The notes beneath the pieces were generated by a model. The model had not been told where the DNA came from. It was given only the letters and a program-made list of their open reading frames with translations, and made no database searches. From Chloroflexota bacterium (GTDB lineage: Bacteria > Chloroflexota > Anaerolineae > Anaerolineales > UBA11579): a DNA stretch of 64,000 bases. The position numbers and the translations under genes were made by a program. This document shows positions 36,391 through 44,743 of the stretch, in pieces; positions within the stretch are counted from its first letter, which is position 1; each line of letters opens with the position of its first letter. The DNA lies in assembly GCA_018662365.1 (NCBI GenBank), contig JABJGH010000066.1, forward strand, positions 26,416 through 90,415, written 5' to 3'.

Positions 36391-36906
36391 TTATAAAATT
36401 ACTAGTCCTACCATATCATAAGGTGAATCAACTAAAACCTGATCCATGGTTGATGCACTTTCTGCAACTTTAATCTCCATGGGTTCACCCTTGGAGAATT
36501 TTACCATTTCTTCGGTCATCCCAATCTGGATATTTTCTTCGAGGAGTTCCTTGATCCTTTCTTCCCCCCACTCTTTTGATTTTCCCAATATTTTGTGGTT
36601 TCGACGATCAAAAATATCAATTTTGTTCTCGATCATCCATTGGCTGAATTCTTTCCCCCAGAATGTCTCTTCTTCAAGGATACTTTTTTTGCGGTCTCGA
36701 TCATTTTTTGTCGTTTCGCCAATTTTGGATGTTAGGAAATATGCCAAAACGCCGATAATTGTGCCCCCAATAACAAATAATAACCATGTCATATTTGTAT
36801 CTTTTAGGAAATCCCATATTTGTTGGAAAACTGAGAAGAACAGGGTGCCAGCACCTAATATTCCAAATAATATTTTTGCAAATCCGGTATCTTTTTTCTG
36901 GGTCAA
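36391..36906 (-). CDS. Two-helix membrane protein, duplicated family copy B (C-terminus replaced)
   Basis: A 171-residue paralogue of the protein at 33997-34548. The two membrane helices, linker, FWGKEFSQW segment and IGMTEEMVKFSKGEPMEI are kept. After that point the sequence is unrelated: 26 residues ending in YDMVGLVIL replace the 38-residue WVY/YIHFED end of copy A. The break falls exactly at the DNA repeat boundary (36471), so the C-terminal domain was lost when the TIR-like segment or another piece was joined. The start is TTG at 36906 with AGGAG 5 bases upstream, as in copy A. It may still be expressed but is probably damaged. Confidence 0.6.
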   Translation of the reverse strand: MTQKKDTGFAKILFGILGAGTLFFSVFQQIWDFLKDTNMTWLLFVIGGTIIGVLAYFLTSKIGETTKNDRDRKKSILEEETFWGKEFSQWMIENKIDIFDRRNHKILGKSKEWGEERIKELLEENIQIGMTEEMVKFSKGEPMEIKVAESASTMDQVLVDSPYDMVGLVIL

Positions 36907-36916
36907 GGAATCTCCT
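36471..36916. repeat. Direct repeat copy B flanking the TIR-like gene
   Basis: Gap-free partner of 34113-34558 in the same orientation, 2358 bases apart. Similarity ends abruptly at 36471 on the side facing the TIR-like gene. Confidence 0.85.
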
Positions 36917-37052
36917 ATGAATATCAACATTCTGGCAGACTAAAGTCCAGAATTCTTTCGATAATTTATAAGTATAACCAACAATATGGAATAAAAATCA
37001 CAACCTTAGTCAAATTCTTCAAATAACCCTAAAAATGTTATAATCTGCTCCT

Positions 37053-38453
37053 ATGGAAGAACCCCTTGAAATTCCACAGAAAAGACGAAAAATCAATTTT
37101 TCAGCAATTTTTACTAAAAAAAATCTGTTGATCGGATTTATCGTATTGGTAATATTCTATGGAATTTATCGCATTCCTGCGGTTTATAACCGCGTAAATA
37201 GTAGGTGGGCAGATCTAAGTTCACGCGTCATCTATTATTTTAATCCTCCAGATGAGGTGGTCTTTCTTCCACAGGAAGAATTTCAAATTGCGCTTGTTGT
37301 GCAGGCGACATTGTCTGCATTAACCCAGGTGGTGGAGCCTAGTCCGACAGCAACAATGGTTCCTGATCAGGAATCTATTGTCCCCACGATTACACCCACC
37401 CCACTTCCTGAAAAAGCGATTATTGAAGATATCGTTTATGTGCATCAACAAAATCGCTGGAATTATTGTGGGCCTGCCAATCTAACAATGTCTCTGAAAT
37501 ATTGGGGATGGGACGGGGATCGAGATGATGTGGCAAGTGTGATCAAACCGGGGGAAAATGACCCCGATTTAGACTTCATTCAACGAGGGCTGAGCGATAA
37601 AAATGTGATGCCTTATGAGATGACAAAATATGTGCGGGACTATACTTATTTCGATGCAGTTCTAAGAGTGGGGGGCAATCTTGATCTGTTAAAAAAATTA
37701 ATCTCAAACGGTTATCCAGTGGTGATCGAGAAAGGATATTATGAAACTACGTATACTGGTGACCTGGCATGGATGGGACATTATTGGTTCGTGACCGGGT
37801 ATGACGATTCTTTGGGTTCATTTATAGTTCAGGATGCCTATCTTCAACCTGGGGATAATATTGAATCGGATTATGAAAGCTTCTTGGAAGGCTGGCGTGC
37901 TTTTAATTATCTCTTTTTCGTTGTTTACCCCCCTGAAAACGAATCGGAAGTTTTTGAAATTCTAGGGCCATGGGCAGACGAAAACTGGGCGAATTTACAT
38001 GCACTCGAAATAGCTGAAAGAGAAATCACCGAGGACCTTGACGAAATGGCCGAATACTTTGCTTGGTTCAATAAGGGTACCAGCCATGTAGCTTTGGACC
38101 AATATCAAGCAGCTGCCACCGCCTATGACAACGCATTTTTCCTCTACAACAAGATGGAAGGGGAAGCTTCTCTACGCCCCTATCGAATGATGTGGTATCA
38201 ATCTGGACCCTATTGGGCTTACTTTTTCACGCAACGATATACGGATTTGATCAATTTGGCGAATACCACCCTCAATGAATGGATCTCTCAACCCACACTC
38301 GAAGAAAGTCTTTATTGGCGAGGAAGGGCATACCTGGCTGAGGGACAATATCAGGATGCCGTTGCTGATTTCAGAGAATCTGTCTACTTAAATGAAAATT
38401 ATGCTCCCGGAATCTCAATCCTTACCCAATTAGGGGAACCGATCGATGATTAA
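37053..38453 (+). CDS. Membrane-anchored C39-like peptidase with TPR domain
   Basis: A 466-residue protein: basic cytosolic N-terminus, one transmembrane helix (about residues 27-45), a threonine/proline linker (PSPTATMVP, TPTPLP near residues 108-130), then a papain-fold C39-like domain with the catalytic Cys in NRWNYCGPANL (about residue 144) and the His in WMGHYWFVTGYDD. The last 130 residues are TPR-like (FNKGTSHVALDQYQAAATAYDNAF; YWRGRAYLAEGQYQDAVADF). It faces outside. A bacteriocin-processing role is unlikely without a transporter domain; the substrate is unknown. It overlaps sbcD by 8 bases. TATAAT lies at 37038-37043, only about 10 bases before the start, suggesting a nearly leaderless mRNA. 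Confidence 0.8.
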   Translation: MEEPLEIPQKRRKINFSAIFTKKNLLIGFIVLVIFYGIYRIPAVYNRVNSRWADLSSRVIYYFNPPDEVVFLPQEEFQIALVVQATLSALTQVVEPSPTATMVPDQESIVPTITPTPLPEKAIIEDIVYVHQQNRWNYCGPANLTMSLKYWGWDGDRDDVASVIKPGENDPDLDFIQRGLSDKNVMPYEMTKYVRDYTYFDAVLRVGGNLDLLKKLISNGYPVVIEKGYYETTYTGDLAWMGHYWFVTGYDDSLGSFIVQDAYLQPGDNIESDYESFLEGWRAFNYLFFVVYPPENESEVFEILGPWADENWANLHALEIAEREITEDLDEMAEYFAWFNKGTSHVALDQYQAAATAYDNAFFLYNKMEGEASLRPYRMMWYQSGPYWAYFFTQRYTDLINLANTTLNEWISQPTLEESLYWRGRAYLAEGQYQDAVADFRESVYLNENYAPGISILTQLGEPIDD

Positions 38454-39684
38454 AATTCTCCATTTTGCGGATGCTCATATTGATATGGCTAATTATGGCC
38501 GGTTAGATCCTGAAACCGGGTTGCCGATGCGAGTGATGGATTTTCTAAATTCTTTGGATGAAATCATCGATACTGCATTGGCAGAAAAAGTTGATTTGGT
38601 GATCTTTGCAGGGGATGCATACAAGGATCGAAATCCTGCACCCACCTACCAACGAGAATGGGGTCGACGAATTATCAAATTGTCCGAAGCAGGTATTCCT
38701 TGTATTTTGGTAGTGGGCAACCATGATCTTTCTCCAAGCTTGGGGCGAGCGCATGCATTAGAAGAATTTAATACACTGAATGTGCCTAATATTTTGGTGG
38801 CAGATCAACCAAAATTCTACGGCCCCGATGATTTAGATGGTCTTCAAGTTCAAGTGTTAGCGATCCCCTGGATCACACGCTCTGGCATGTTGGCTTACTT
38901 GGATATGAAATTAAGCAACAAAGAAGAAATCAATGAAGAACTTGAAACTAGGTTGGCAGAGATACTTACTAAATGGTTGGAAGAAGCAGATCCAAATCTA
39001 CCCATCATTTTGACAGCGCACGCCTCGATTCAGGGTGCAGTATATGGCGGAGAAAGAACAGTGATGCTGGGTGGGGATTTAGTTCTTTCGGGATCATTAG
39101 TAAAAAACCCGCAAATAGATTATGTCGCCTTGGGTCATATTCATAAGCCGCAAAATCTCAATGAAGGCAAACACCCTCCGGTTATCTATCCTGGTTCGAT
39201 TGAACGGGTAGACTTTGGCGAGGCAAAAGATGATAAATTCTTTATTATCGCTGAAGTTAATAAGGGGGAAACCAAAGTGGACTGGCGGCAACTCAAAAAA
39301 ATTCGTAAATTCATTGACCGATCTCTTGATTTAACTTCGGATAATCAGGTGACAGAACAGATTAAGAAGATTTTGCCCAGTCAGGAGATGATCAAAGATG
39401 CAATTCTTCGATTGGTGATCACCTATCCAAGAGATTGGGAAACATTGATAGATGATGCTGCGCTTAGAGAATACACGCGAGATGCTTTTGAATTTCATTT
39501 TGTAAAACGTCCTCAAATAGACTCTCGTGTGCGAATTCCTGAAGATAAAACTGTCGGCAGCCTTACACCAGCCGAGTTATTGGATATTTATTGGCGATCC
39601 AGCCATCAAGAAGATGCAGATATTACCGATCTAAAAAAATTAGCGCAAGAGATTATTAAGATGACCGATAAAGAAGAGTTTTAG
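38446..39684 (+). CDS. sbcD: DNA repair nuclease SbcD (Mre11-like)
   Basis: A 412-residue metallophosphatase with the Mre11/SbcD motifs: HFADAHID (motif I), LVIFAGDAYKDRN (motif II), VVGNHDLS (motif III), LTAHASIQG (motif IV) and LGHIHKPQ (motif V). A capping domain and C-terminal helices follow. It forms with SbcC a Mn-dependent nuclease that opens hairpins and cuts protein-blocked ends. It overlaps the C39-like gene by 8 bases. The sbcC gene lies 1.9 kb downstream on the same strand, beyond a LacI gene and an opposite-strand transporter, so the usual adjacent arrangement is broken. Confidence 0.92.
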   Translation: MIKILHFADAHIDMANYGRLDPETGLPMRVMDFLNSLDEIIDTALAEKVDLVIFAGDAYKDRNPAPTYQREWGRRIIKLSEAGIPCILVVGNHDLSPSLGRAHALEEFNTLNVPNILVADQPKFYGPDDLDGLQVQVLAIPWITRSGMLAYLDMKLSNKEEINEELETRLAEILTKWLEEADPNLPIILTAHASIQGAVYGGERTVMLGGDLVLSGSLVKNPQIDYVALGHIHKPQNLNEGKHPPVIYPGSIERVDFGEAKDDKFFIIAEVNKGETKVDWRQLKKIRKFIDRSLDLTSDNQVTEQIKKILPSQEMIKDAILRLVITYPRDWETLIDDAALREYTRDAFEFHFVKRPQIDSRVRIPEDKTVGSLTPAELLDIYWRSSHQEDADITDLKKLAQEIIKMTDKEEF

Positions 39685-39775
39685 TACTTGTCATAGTCAT
39701 TAACGATATAAGAAATTAAGGTAGGGATAAGCAAAAATTTTCAATTTACAGACTTGACCAAATTAAATCATTCAA

Positions 39776-39804
39776 TTGACCTTGCAACCGGTTGCAAATA
39801 TAAT
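39776..39804 (+). promoter_or_regulatory. LacI-gene promoter with operator filling its spacer
   Basis: TTGACC (39776-39781), 17-base spacer, TATAAT (39799-39804). The spacer is TTGCAACCGGTTGCAA plus one A: a perfect 16-base palindrome (39782-39797) with the central CG of LacI/CcpA-family operators. A bound repressor would block the promoter, so the gene is probably autorepressed. Confidence 0.85.
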
Positions 39805-39840
39805 TATTTTTATAAAACGATCAATAAAAGTGGAAAACAA

Positions 39841-40869
39841 GTGGCGACAATACGAGATGTAGCAAAAAAAGCAAATGTGCATTCGAGCACGGTGAGTAGA
39901 GTATTCTCAGGGAATCTTAGTATCAGTGAGGCAACCCGAGAGAGAGTTTTTGCTGCAGCTAAAGAACTGGGATTCTGGCCCAATGCAATTGCCAGATCAC
40001 TAAGTACTCAACGAACAAACACCATTGGTATTGTAATTCCCCATATCTTCGAGGGATTTTTTAATGACAGTTTTTTCCCACAATTAATGCGGGGGATGCT
40101 TGAAGCATCTTATAAAAAGGGCTTTAGATTAATTGTTGGGGGTTGTGAAAATTATGAAGATGAGATCGATCAAATAAAACAGATCATGGCTTCTAGCCAG
40201 GCGGATGGGATCATTGTGATGAGCAGCCGTTTGGATGTGGATACAGTTGGGGAACTGCAAAATCACAATACCCCTTTCGTTCTGATCGGTCATCCTCCCT
40301 CTGGAGAAAATCAAGGAATTGCCTGGGTGGATGCAGATAATCAAAAGGCCACCCAAGAAGCTGTCCAATATTTAATTGATCTCGGGCATAAGAAAATTGC
40401 CTTTGTGGGGGGCGACCCCGAGAACCTGACCAGCCAAGAAAGAGAAAAATCTTTTAACACCACGTTAGATCTAGCGGGCATCCCCAGAGATCCAAACTTG
40501 GTCCACCATGGATTTTTTGACGAGTCAGGTGGGTTTAATTCTGTCGCGCGGATGCTCAAACTTGGCGAGAATTCACCTACTGCATTTTATGCAGCAAACG
40601 ACCTAATGGCTGTGGGAATCATTCGAGCTCTGAAAAAGAATAACATTCGAGTGCCGGAAGATATTTCTGTGATCGGTACCAATAACGCACCGATCTCAGA
40701 ATATGCCCAACCAGCAATAAGTACCGTGGATGTGCCATATGCAAAAATGGCTGGAAAAGCGGTTGAGATGCTGATTGAGAAAATTGAGCAAGGGGAAATG
40801 AGCCAAACAAATTTCACCCTAGAATGCTCATTGGTATTGAGAGACTCTACTGCAGAATTTCAAAATTGA
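39841..40869 (+). CDS. LacI family transcriptional regulator
   Basis: A 342-residue regulator: LacI helix-turn-helix at the N-terminus (ATIRDVAKKANVHSSTVSRV, hinge helix with NAIARSLSTQRTN) and a periplasmic-binding-protein-like sensor domain (IGIVIPHIFEGFF, ADGIIVMSS, HKKIAFVGG, FYAANDLMAVGI, ISTVDVP). GTG at 39841 is preferred: the frame is open from 39754, but that region contains the promoter and operator, and the LacI fold begins right at the GTG. The ligand is probably a sugar, but no sugar transport or catabolic gene is adjacent, so its other targets lie outside the window. Confidence 0.9.
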   Translation: MATIRDVAKKANVHSSTVSRVFSGNLSISEATRERVFAAAKELGFWPNAIARSLSTQRTNTIGIVIPHIFEGFFNDSFFPQLMRGMLEASYKKGFRLIVGGCENYEDEIDQIKQIMASSQADGIIVMSSRLDVDTVGELQNHNTPFVLIGHPPSGENQGIAWVDADNQKATQEAVQYLIDLGHKKIAFVGGDPENLTSQEREKSFNTTLDLAGIPRDPNLVHHGFFDESGGFNSVARMLKLGENSPTAFYAANDLMAVGIIRALKKNNIRVPEDISVIGTNNAPISEYAQPAISTVDVPYAKMAGKAVEMLIEKIEQGEMSQTNFTLECSLVLRDSTAEFQN

Positions 40870-40894
40870 ACCCTATTATTTATTTAAAAATCTC

Positions 40895-41359
40895 TTAAGT
40901 TGTTTTAGGTAATAATAGAAATACAGCAAAACCCATCACAGCTAATCCAGCGATTCGTGTTGTGGTCAATGGAATCGGCTCAACGCCCCCCCAACCACTT
41001 GCATCAACTATGGATGACACCAACATTTGTCCCAAAATAATCGTTCCCAAACCGGCAGTGACACCTACTCGGGAAATTGAAAATGAAACACCTACCACGA
41101 TGAAAACCCCCAACAATCCCCCAAAAAATAGCATTGTGATAGCACGTGGAGTAATTGTTCCCTCCTCTTTCACTATGGGCAGAACTAACGTAATCACATA
41201 AACAACAAAAGCCAAAATCCCTCCCATTACATTCATCATCAATCCAGTCCGAATCGGACCAATAATTCCACCCAAACGGCCACTTAAAGTTGCCTGTGCA
41301 CCGATAAAAATTCCTGTGAGCAAGGCAGTTCCCAATCCAATAAGGATTACGTTTTTCAT
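40895..41359 (-). CDS. DMT superfamily transporter (YdcZ/DUF606)
   Basis: A 154-residue protein with five hydrophobic helices matching the DUF606/YdcZ half-size DMT family (GAQATLSGRLGGIIGP, FFGGLLGVFIVVG, LGQMLVSSIVDASGWGG). Such proteins often work as homo- or heterodimers; the substrate is unknown. It is encoded opposite to and between the LacI and sbcC genes. The stretch 41360-41549 between it and sbcC is AT-rich and shows no clear element. Confidence 0.85.
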   Translation of the reverse strand: MKNVILIGLGTALLTGIFIGAQATLSGRLGGIIGPIRTGLMMNVMGGILAFVVYVITLVLPIVKEEGTITPRAITMLFFGGLLGVFIVVGVSFSISRVGVTAGLGTIILGQMLVSSIVDASGWGGVEPIPLTTTRIAGLAVMGFAVFLLLPKTT

Positions 41360-41549
41360 TTATTTCTCCAATTCAATTCCCTAAATTCTATAAATATGTA
41401 GCAGCATTTATTTTTGAAGATTATACCTCTAAGTATAATTTTCATTTTTATACAATAATAACTGGTAATCTAAATTGAATTTCCGATTTAGAAACGTCCA
41501 AAACTCATAACTGATATAATTTGCAAAGAGGAATTTTTAGGTTTAATTA

Positions 41550-44108
41550 ATGATCCCAATTCAAATCACATTATCCGGATTTTTATCCTACAAAGAACAA
41601 GTTGACCTCAATTTTGAGGGTTTTGATCTGGCTTGCATTTCCGGTGCAAACGGCTCCGGTAAGTCTTCACTATTGGATGCGATGACATGGGGGCTTTTTG
41701 GGCAGGCACGAAAACGAGACGACTCAATAATAAATCTCCAATCTGACAAAGCAGATGTAGAATTTACTTTCATTTATGAGGGAAATATTTATCGAGTGCA
41801 AAGGGTTAAAGCTCGAAATAAATCCACCGATTTAGAATTTCATATTCAGGATAAGGAACATCATTGGAAAGCGTTGACTGAGCGTACTTTACGGGCTACA
41901 GAAGCCCTGATTCAAAAAACAATGCGCTTAGATTATGAAACATTTATAAACGCCTCATTTTTCTTACAGGGGAAGGCTGATCAATTTACCCAACAGCGAC
42001 CAGGAGACCGGAAAAGAATTCTTAGTAGTATCTTGGGCTTAGAAATTTGGGAACAATATCGAAAACAAACTGTGGAACAAAGAAAAGATATTGATACTGA
42101 GATCAGTGCGTTGGATGGAAGATTGGTAGAGATTAATAATGAGCTGGCCCAGGAAGATGCCCGAAAAGAACGCTTGGTTACCCTGGAAAGTTCATTAAAA
42201 ACGCTTAGTGATGCCCTAGGTATTCAGAATAAAGCAGTGGAAGAAATGAGGCGGCGAGCTGCATCTTTGGCAGAACAGGATAAATTAGTTGAATCCTTGA
42301 GAATGCAAGCGGAAAGAACTCGAAAATTATTCAATGAAAACACTGAAAAATTAAATCAACGCCAGGTGGATAAAACGGAATTTGCAGATATTCTTGAGCG
42401 CGCCACTGCCATAGAAAAAGACCACCAGGCCTGGTTGGCTTCGCAAAAAGAACTTGAAAATTGGAATGCAATCGCAATTGATTTCAACGAGAGCGAAAAA
42501 TTGCGAAATGCCCCACTTACTGAAATCGAAACAACAAAAACACGATTGGAAGCAGAAAGAGATCAGTATCTTCAACAAGAAAAAAAGATCGTATCCGGAG
42601 CAGAAAAGCTAAAAACCGATGAGAAGGAAAAGAAAGATCTAGAAAAATCCTTGAAAGAAATTGATCTTCAACTCAAGGAGAGGAAAGCCCTAGAATTAGA
42701 TTTGAAAGAGGCATTAAAAGAACAGGCTGGGGCAAAAGCGGAAAATCCGGTTTTGCGCGAAGAAATGGACACTCTAAAATCTCGAATTGACCAACTTACT
42801 TCAACTGAAGGGGCAGTTTGCCCGTTATGTGGTCAAGCATTAAACGAAGATGAGAGAAATAACCTGATTGAAGAATTATCTGAAGATGGAAAAATTAAAG
42901 GGGATAAATATCGAGCTAACGTGGATTTACTGGCTAAGGCAGATGAAAAGGTAAATGCTCTAGAAGGTAAAGTTAGCAAATTAATGACTATAGATGAAAA
43001 TAACCGAAACCTTACTCGGAGATTGGATCAAATCATCAATCAAGAAAACACTATTCTGGAAGAACAAAAACTTTGGGAAACAGAGGGCGCAAAAAAACTA
43101 ATTGAAATTGAGGGAAAACTGAAGACCGAAGATTTCGCCCTAAAAACCAGAAAAACATTGGCAAAGATCGATGAGGACTTAAAAAATATAGGGTATCAGG
43201 TAGATGCCCATGATGCTGAACGAAAACGCGAGTTGGCGTTACGTAGCTCGGATGTAGAACTTAGAAAACTAGAGCATGCTAGGGCAACCCTTGCACCTTT
43301 AGAAAGGGAGATCAAAGAACTTGAGGAAAACTTAGTTTCCCAAGGTAAAGATCTGGGCATACAAGAAACGGAATTTGAAAAAGCAGCAGCGAACCTTGCT
43401 GTTGCGATTACCGAATCACCCGATATTTTTGAAGCAGAGAATCAAATGTTAAGTCTGCAAGAAGATGAGAATAGAATACGGTTAGAAGTAGGGGCTGCGC
43501 AGCAGGAAGTCAATGTATTAGACAGCTTGAAGAAAAGAACTGCAGAATTGGCTGTTAGCCGTGAATATTTGGCTCAAAAAGTGGCTCAACATAAATCTTT
43601 GGAGCGCGCTTTTGGCAAGGACGGTGTCCCAGCAATGTTGATTGAGCAAGCCCTGCCACAGATCGAGGTGAAAGCAAATGAAATCCTTGAGCGATTGAGC
43701 GGAGGAAGTATGTCGATCAATTTTTCAACCCAAACGGCATATAAAGATAAATCCAGGGAGGATTTAAGGGAAACGCTGGACATCATCATTAGTGATATTG
43801 CCGGACAAAGGGATTATGAAATGTATTCTGGGGGAGAGGCCTTTAGGATAAATTTTGCGATCCGATTAGCCCTTTCTGAAGTCTTGGCACAACGGGCAGG
43901 TGCCCGATTGCAAACCCTGGTGATTGATGAGGGATTTGGAAGCCAGGACGAAATAGGGCGACAGAGGTTGATCCAGGCAATCAATTTGGTAAAAGAAGAC
44001 TTTGAAAAAATCTTAGTGATCACCCACATAGATTCTCTTAAAGATGCCTTTCCCACAAGAATTGAAGTTGAAAAGTCAGAAACTGGCAGCACTGTAAATA
44101 TTATTTAA
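41550..44108 (+). CDS. sbcC: DNA repair ATPase SbcC (Rad50-like)
   Basis: An 852-residue SMC-like protein. Walker A is GANGSGKSS near residue 35, followed by long coiled coils (residues 190-400 and 450-650) around a zinc hook VCPLCGQAL near residue 428. The ABC signature region is MYSGGEAFRINFAIRLALSE, and Walker B is LQTLVIDEGFGSQDE. It pairs with SbcD in double-strand-end processing. The length is shorter than E. coli SbcC but usual for many bacteria. It is the only gene in its unit, 190 bases from the divergent transporter. Confidence 0.93.
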   Translation: MIPIQITLSGFLSYKEQVDLNFEGFDLACISGANGSGKSSLLDAMTWGLFGQARKRDDSIINLQSDKADVEFTFIYEGNIYRVQRVKARNKSTDLEFHIQDKEHHWKALTERTLRATEALIQKTMRLDYETFINASFFLQGKADQFTQQRPGDRKRILSSILGLEIWEQYRKQTVEQRKDIDTEISALDGRLVEINNELAQEDARKERLVTLESSLKTLSDALGIQNKAVEEMRRRAASLAEQDKLVESLRMQAERTRKLFNENTEKLNQRQVDKTEFADILERATAIEKDHQAWLASQKELENWNAIAIDFNESEKLRNAPLTEIETTKTRLEAERDQYLQQEKKIVSGAEKLKTDEKEKKDLEKSLKEIDLQLKERKALELDLKEALKEQAGAKAENPVLREEMDTLKSRIDQLTSTEGAVCPLCGQALNEDERNNLIEELSEDGKIKGDKYRANVDLLAKADEKVNALEGKVSKLMTIDENNRNLTRRLDQIINQENTILEEQKLWETEGAKKLIEIEGKLKTEDFALKTRKTLAKIDEDLKNIGYQVDAHDAERKRELALRSSDVELRKLEHARATLAPLEREIKELEENLVSQGKDLGIQETEFEKAAANLAVAITESPDIFEAENQMLSLQEDENRIRLEVGAAQQEVNVLDSLKKRTAELAVSREYLAQKVAQHKSLERAFGKDGVPAMLIEQALPQIEVKANEILERLSGGSMSINFSTQTAYKDKSREDLRETLDIIISDIAGQRDYEMYSGGEAFRINFAIRLALSEVLAQRAGARLQTLVIDEGFGSQDEIGRQRLIQAINLVKEDFEKILVITHIDSLKDAFPTRIEVEKSETGSTVNII

Positions 44109-44165
44109 ACTTTACTTTAAAAATTCCGATTAGGCAATTAATTTTGTTTGAGTTATAATTCACAT

Positions 44166-44618
44166 ATGTTTAAAAAACTAATAATCCCTATTATTGTAGT
44201 TGTTTTTGTATCCGCTTGTTCTTCTCAGGAAACCCTTTCAGTTGAAAATGCATGGGCGCGCCCTGGAATTTCTGGTGGAAACACTGCGATCTATTTTCAA
44301 GTCAATAATGAAGCTGGCGAACAAGACAGTCTGGAAAAAGTCTCCGTCTCAATTAATGCAAAAGCAGTTGAATTGCATATGACCATGATGTCCCATGATA
44401 GCGAGACGGATCAAGATATCATGAAAATGATGAAGCAGGAAAATGTTGAAATTCCAGCAAATTCTATTGTTAATTTTGAGCCTGGTGGTTTGCATGTAAT
44501 GGTGATCGGGTTAGATAATGGATTAATGGAAAATAATCAGATACGAGCAGTTCTCCATTTTGCAATCGCCGGAGAAATTGAAATATTGGTCCCGATATCC
44601 ATGGATGGGGAAAACTAG
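44166..44618 (+). CDS. PCuAC-type copper chaperone lipoprotein
   Basis: A 150-residue lipoprotein (signal ending VFVSACSS, lipidated Cys about residue 18) with the PCuA_C domain: ENAWARPG near the start, the VELHMTMM ligand segment, and GGLHVMVIGL near the end, giving the H-M...H-x-M copper-binding pattern. PCuAC proteins deliver Cu(I) to oxidases outside the membrane. The ATG at 44166 is used as the signal starts there; an in-frame TTG at 44148 would add six residues. It lies 125 bases before the octaheme cytochrome gene. No cytochrome oxidase gene is seen in the window, so the recipient is unknown. Confidence 0.85.
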   Translation: MFKKLIIPIIVVVFVSACSSQETLSVENAWARPGISGGNTAIYFQVNNEAGEQDSLEKVSVSINAKAVELHMTMMSHDSETDQDIMKMMKQENVEIPANSIVNFEPGGLHVMVIGLDNGLMENNQIRAVLHFAIAGEIEILVPISMDGEN

Positions 44619-44743
44619 CAAATTTTTAGGAAACAATTTAGAGGGGTCGTTTTTATAGAAATAAGTTTTTAAAAATGAATTTTTTACATATTGTAATCTG
44701 ATAATATTCACAATATTTATAATTATTTGAGGAGAAAGAAAAT

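Noticed and set aside
39754..39840. N-terminal 29-residue extension of the LacI regulator
   Set aside because: This stretch contains the promoter and operator and has no ribosome site; the LacI fold starts at the GTG at 39841.
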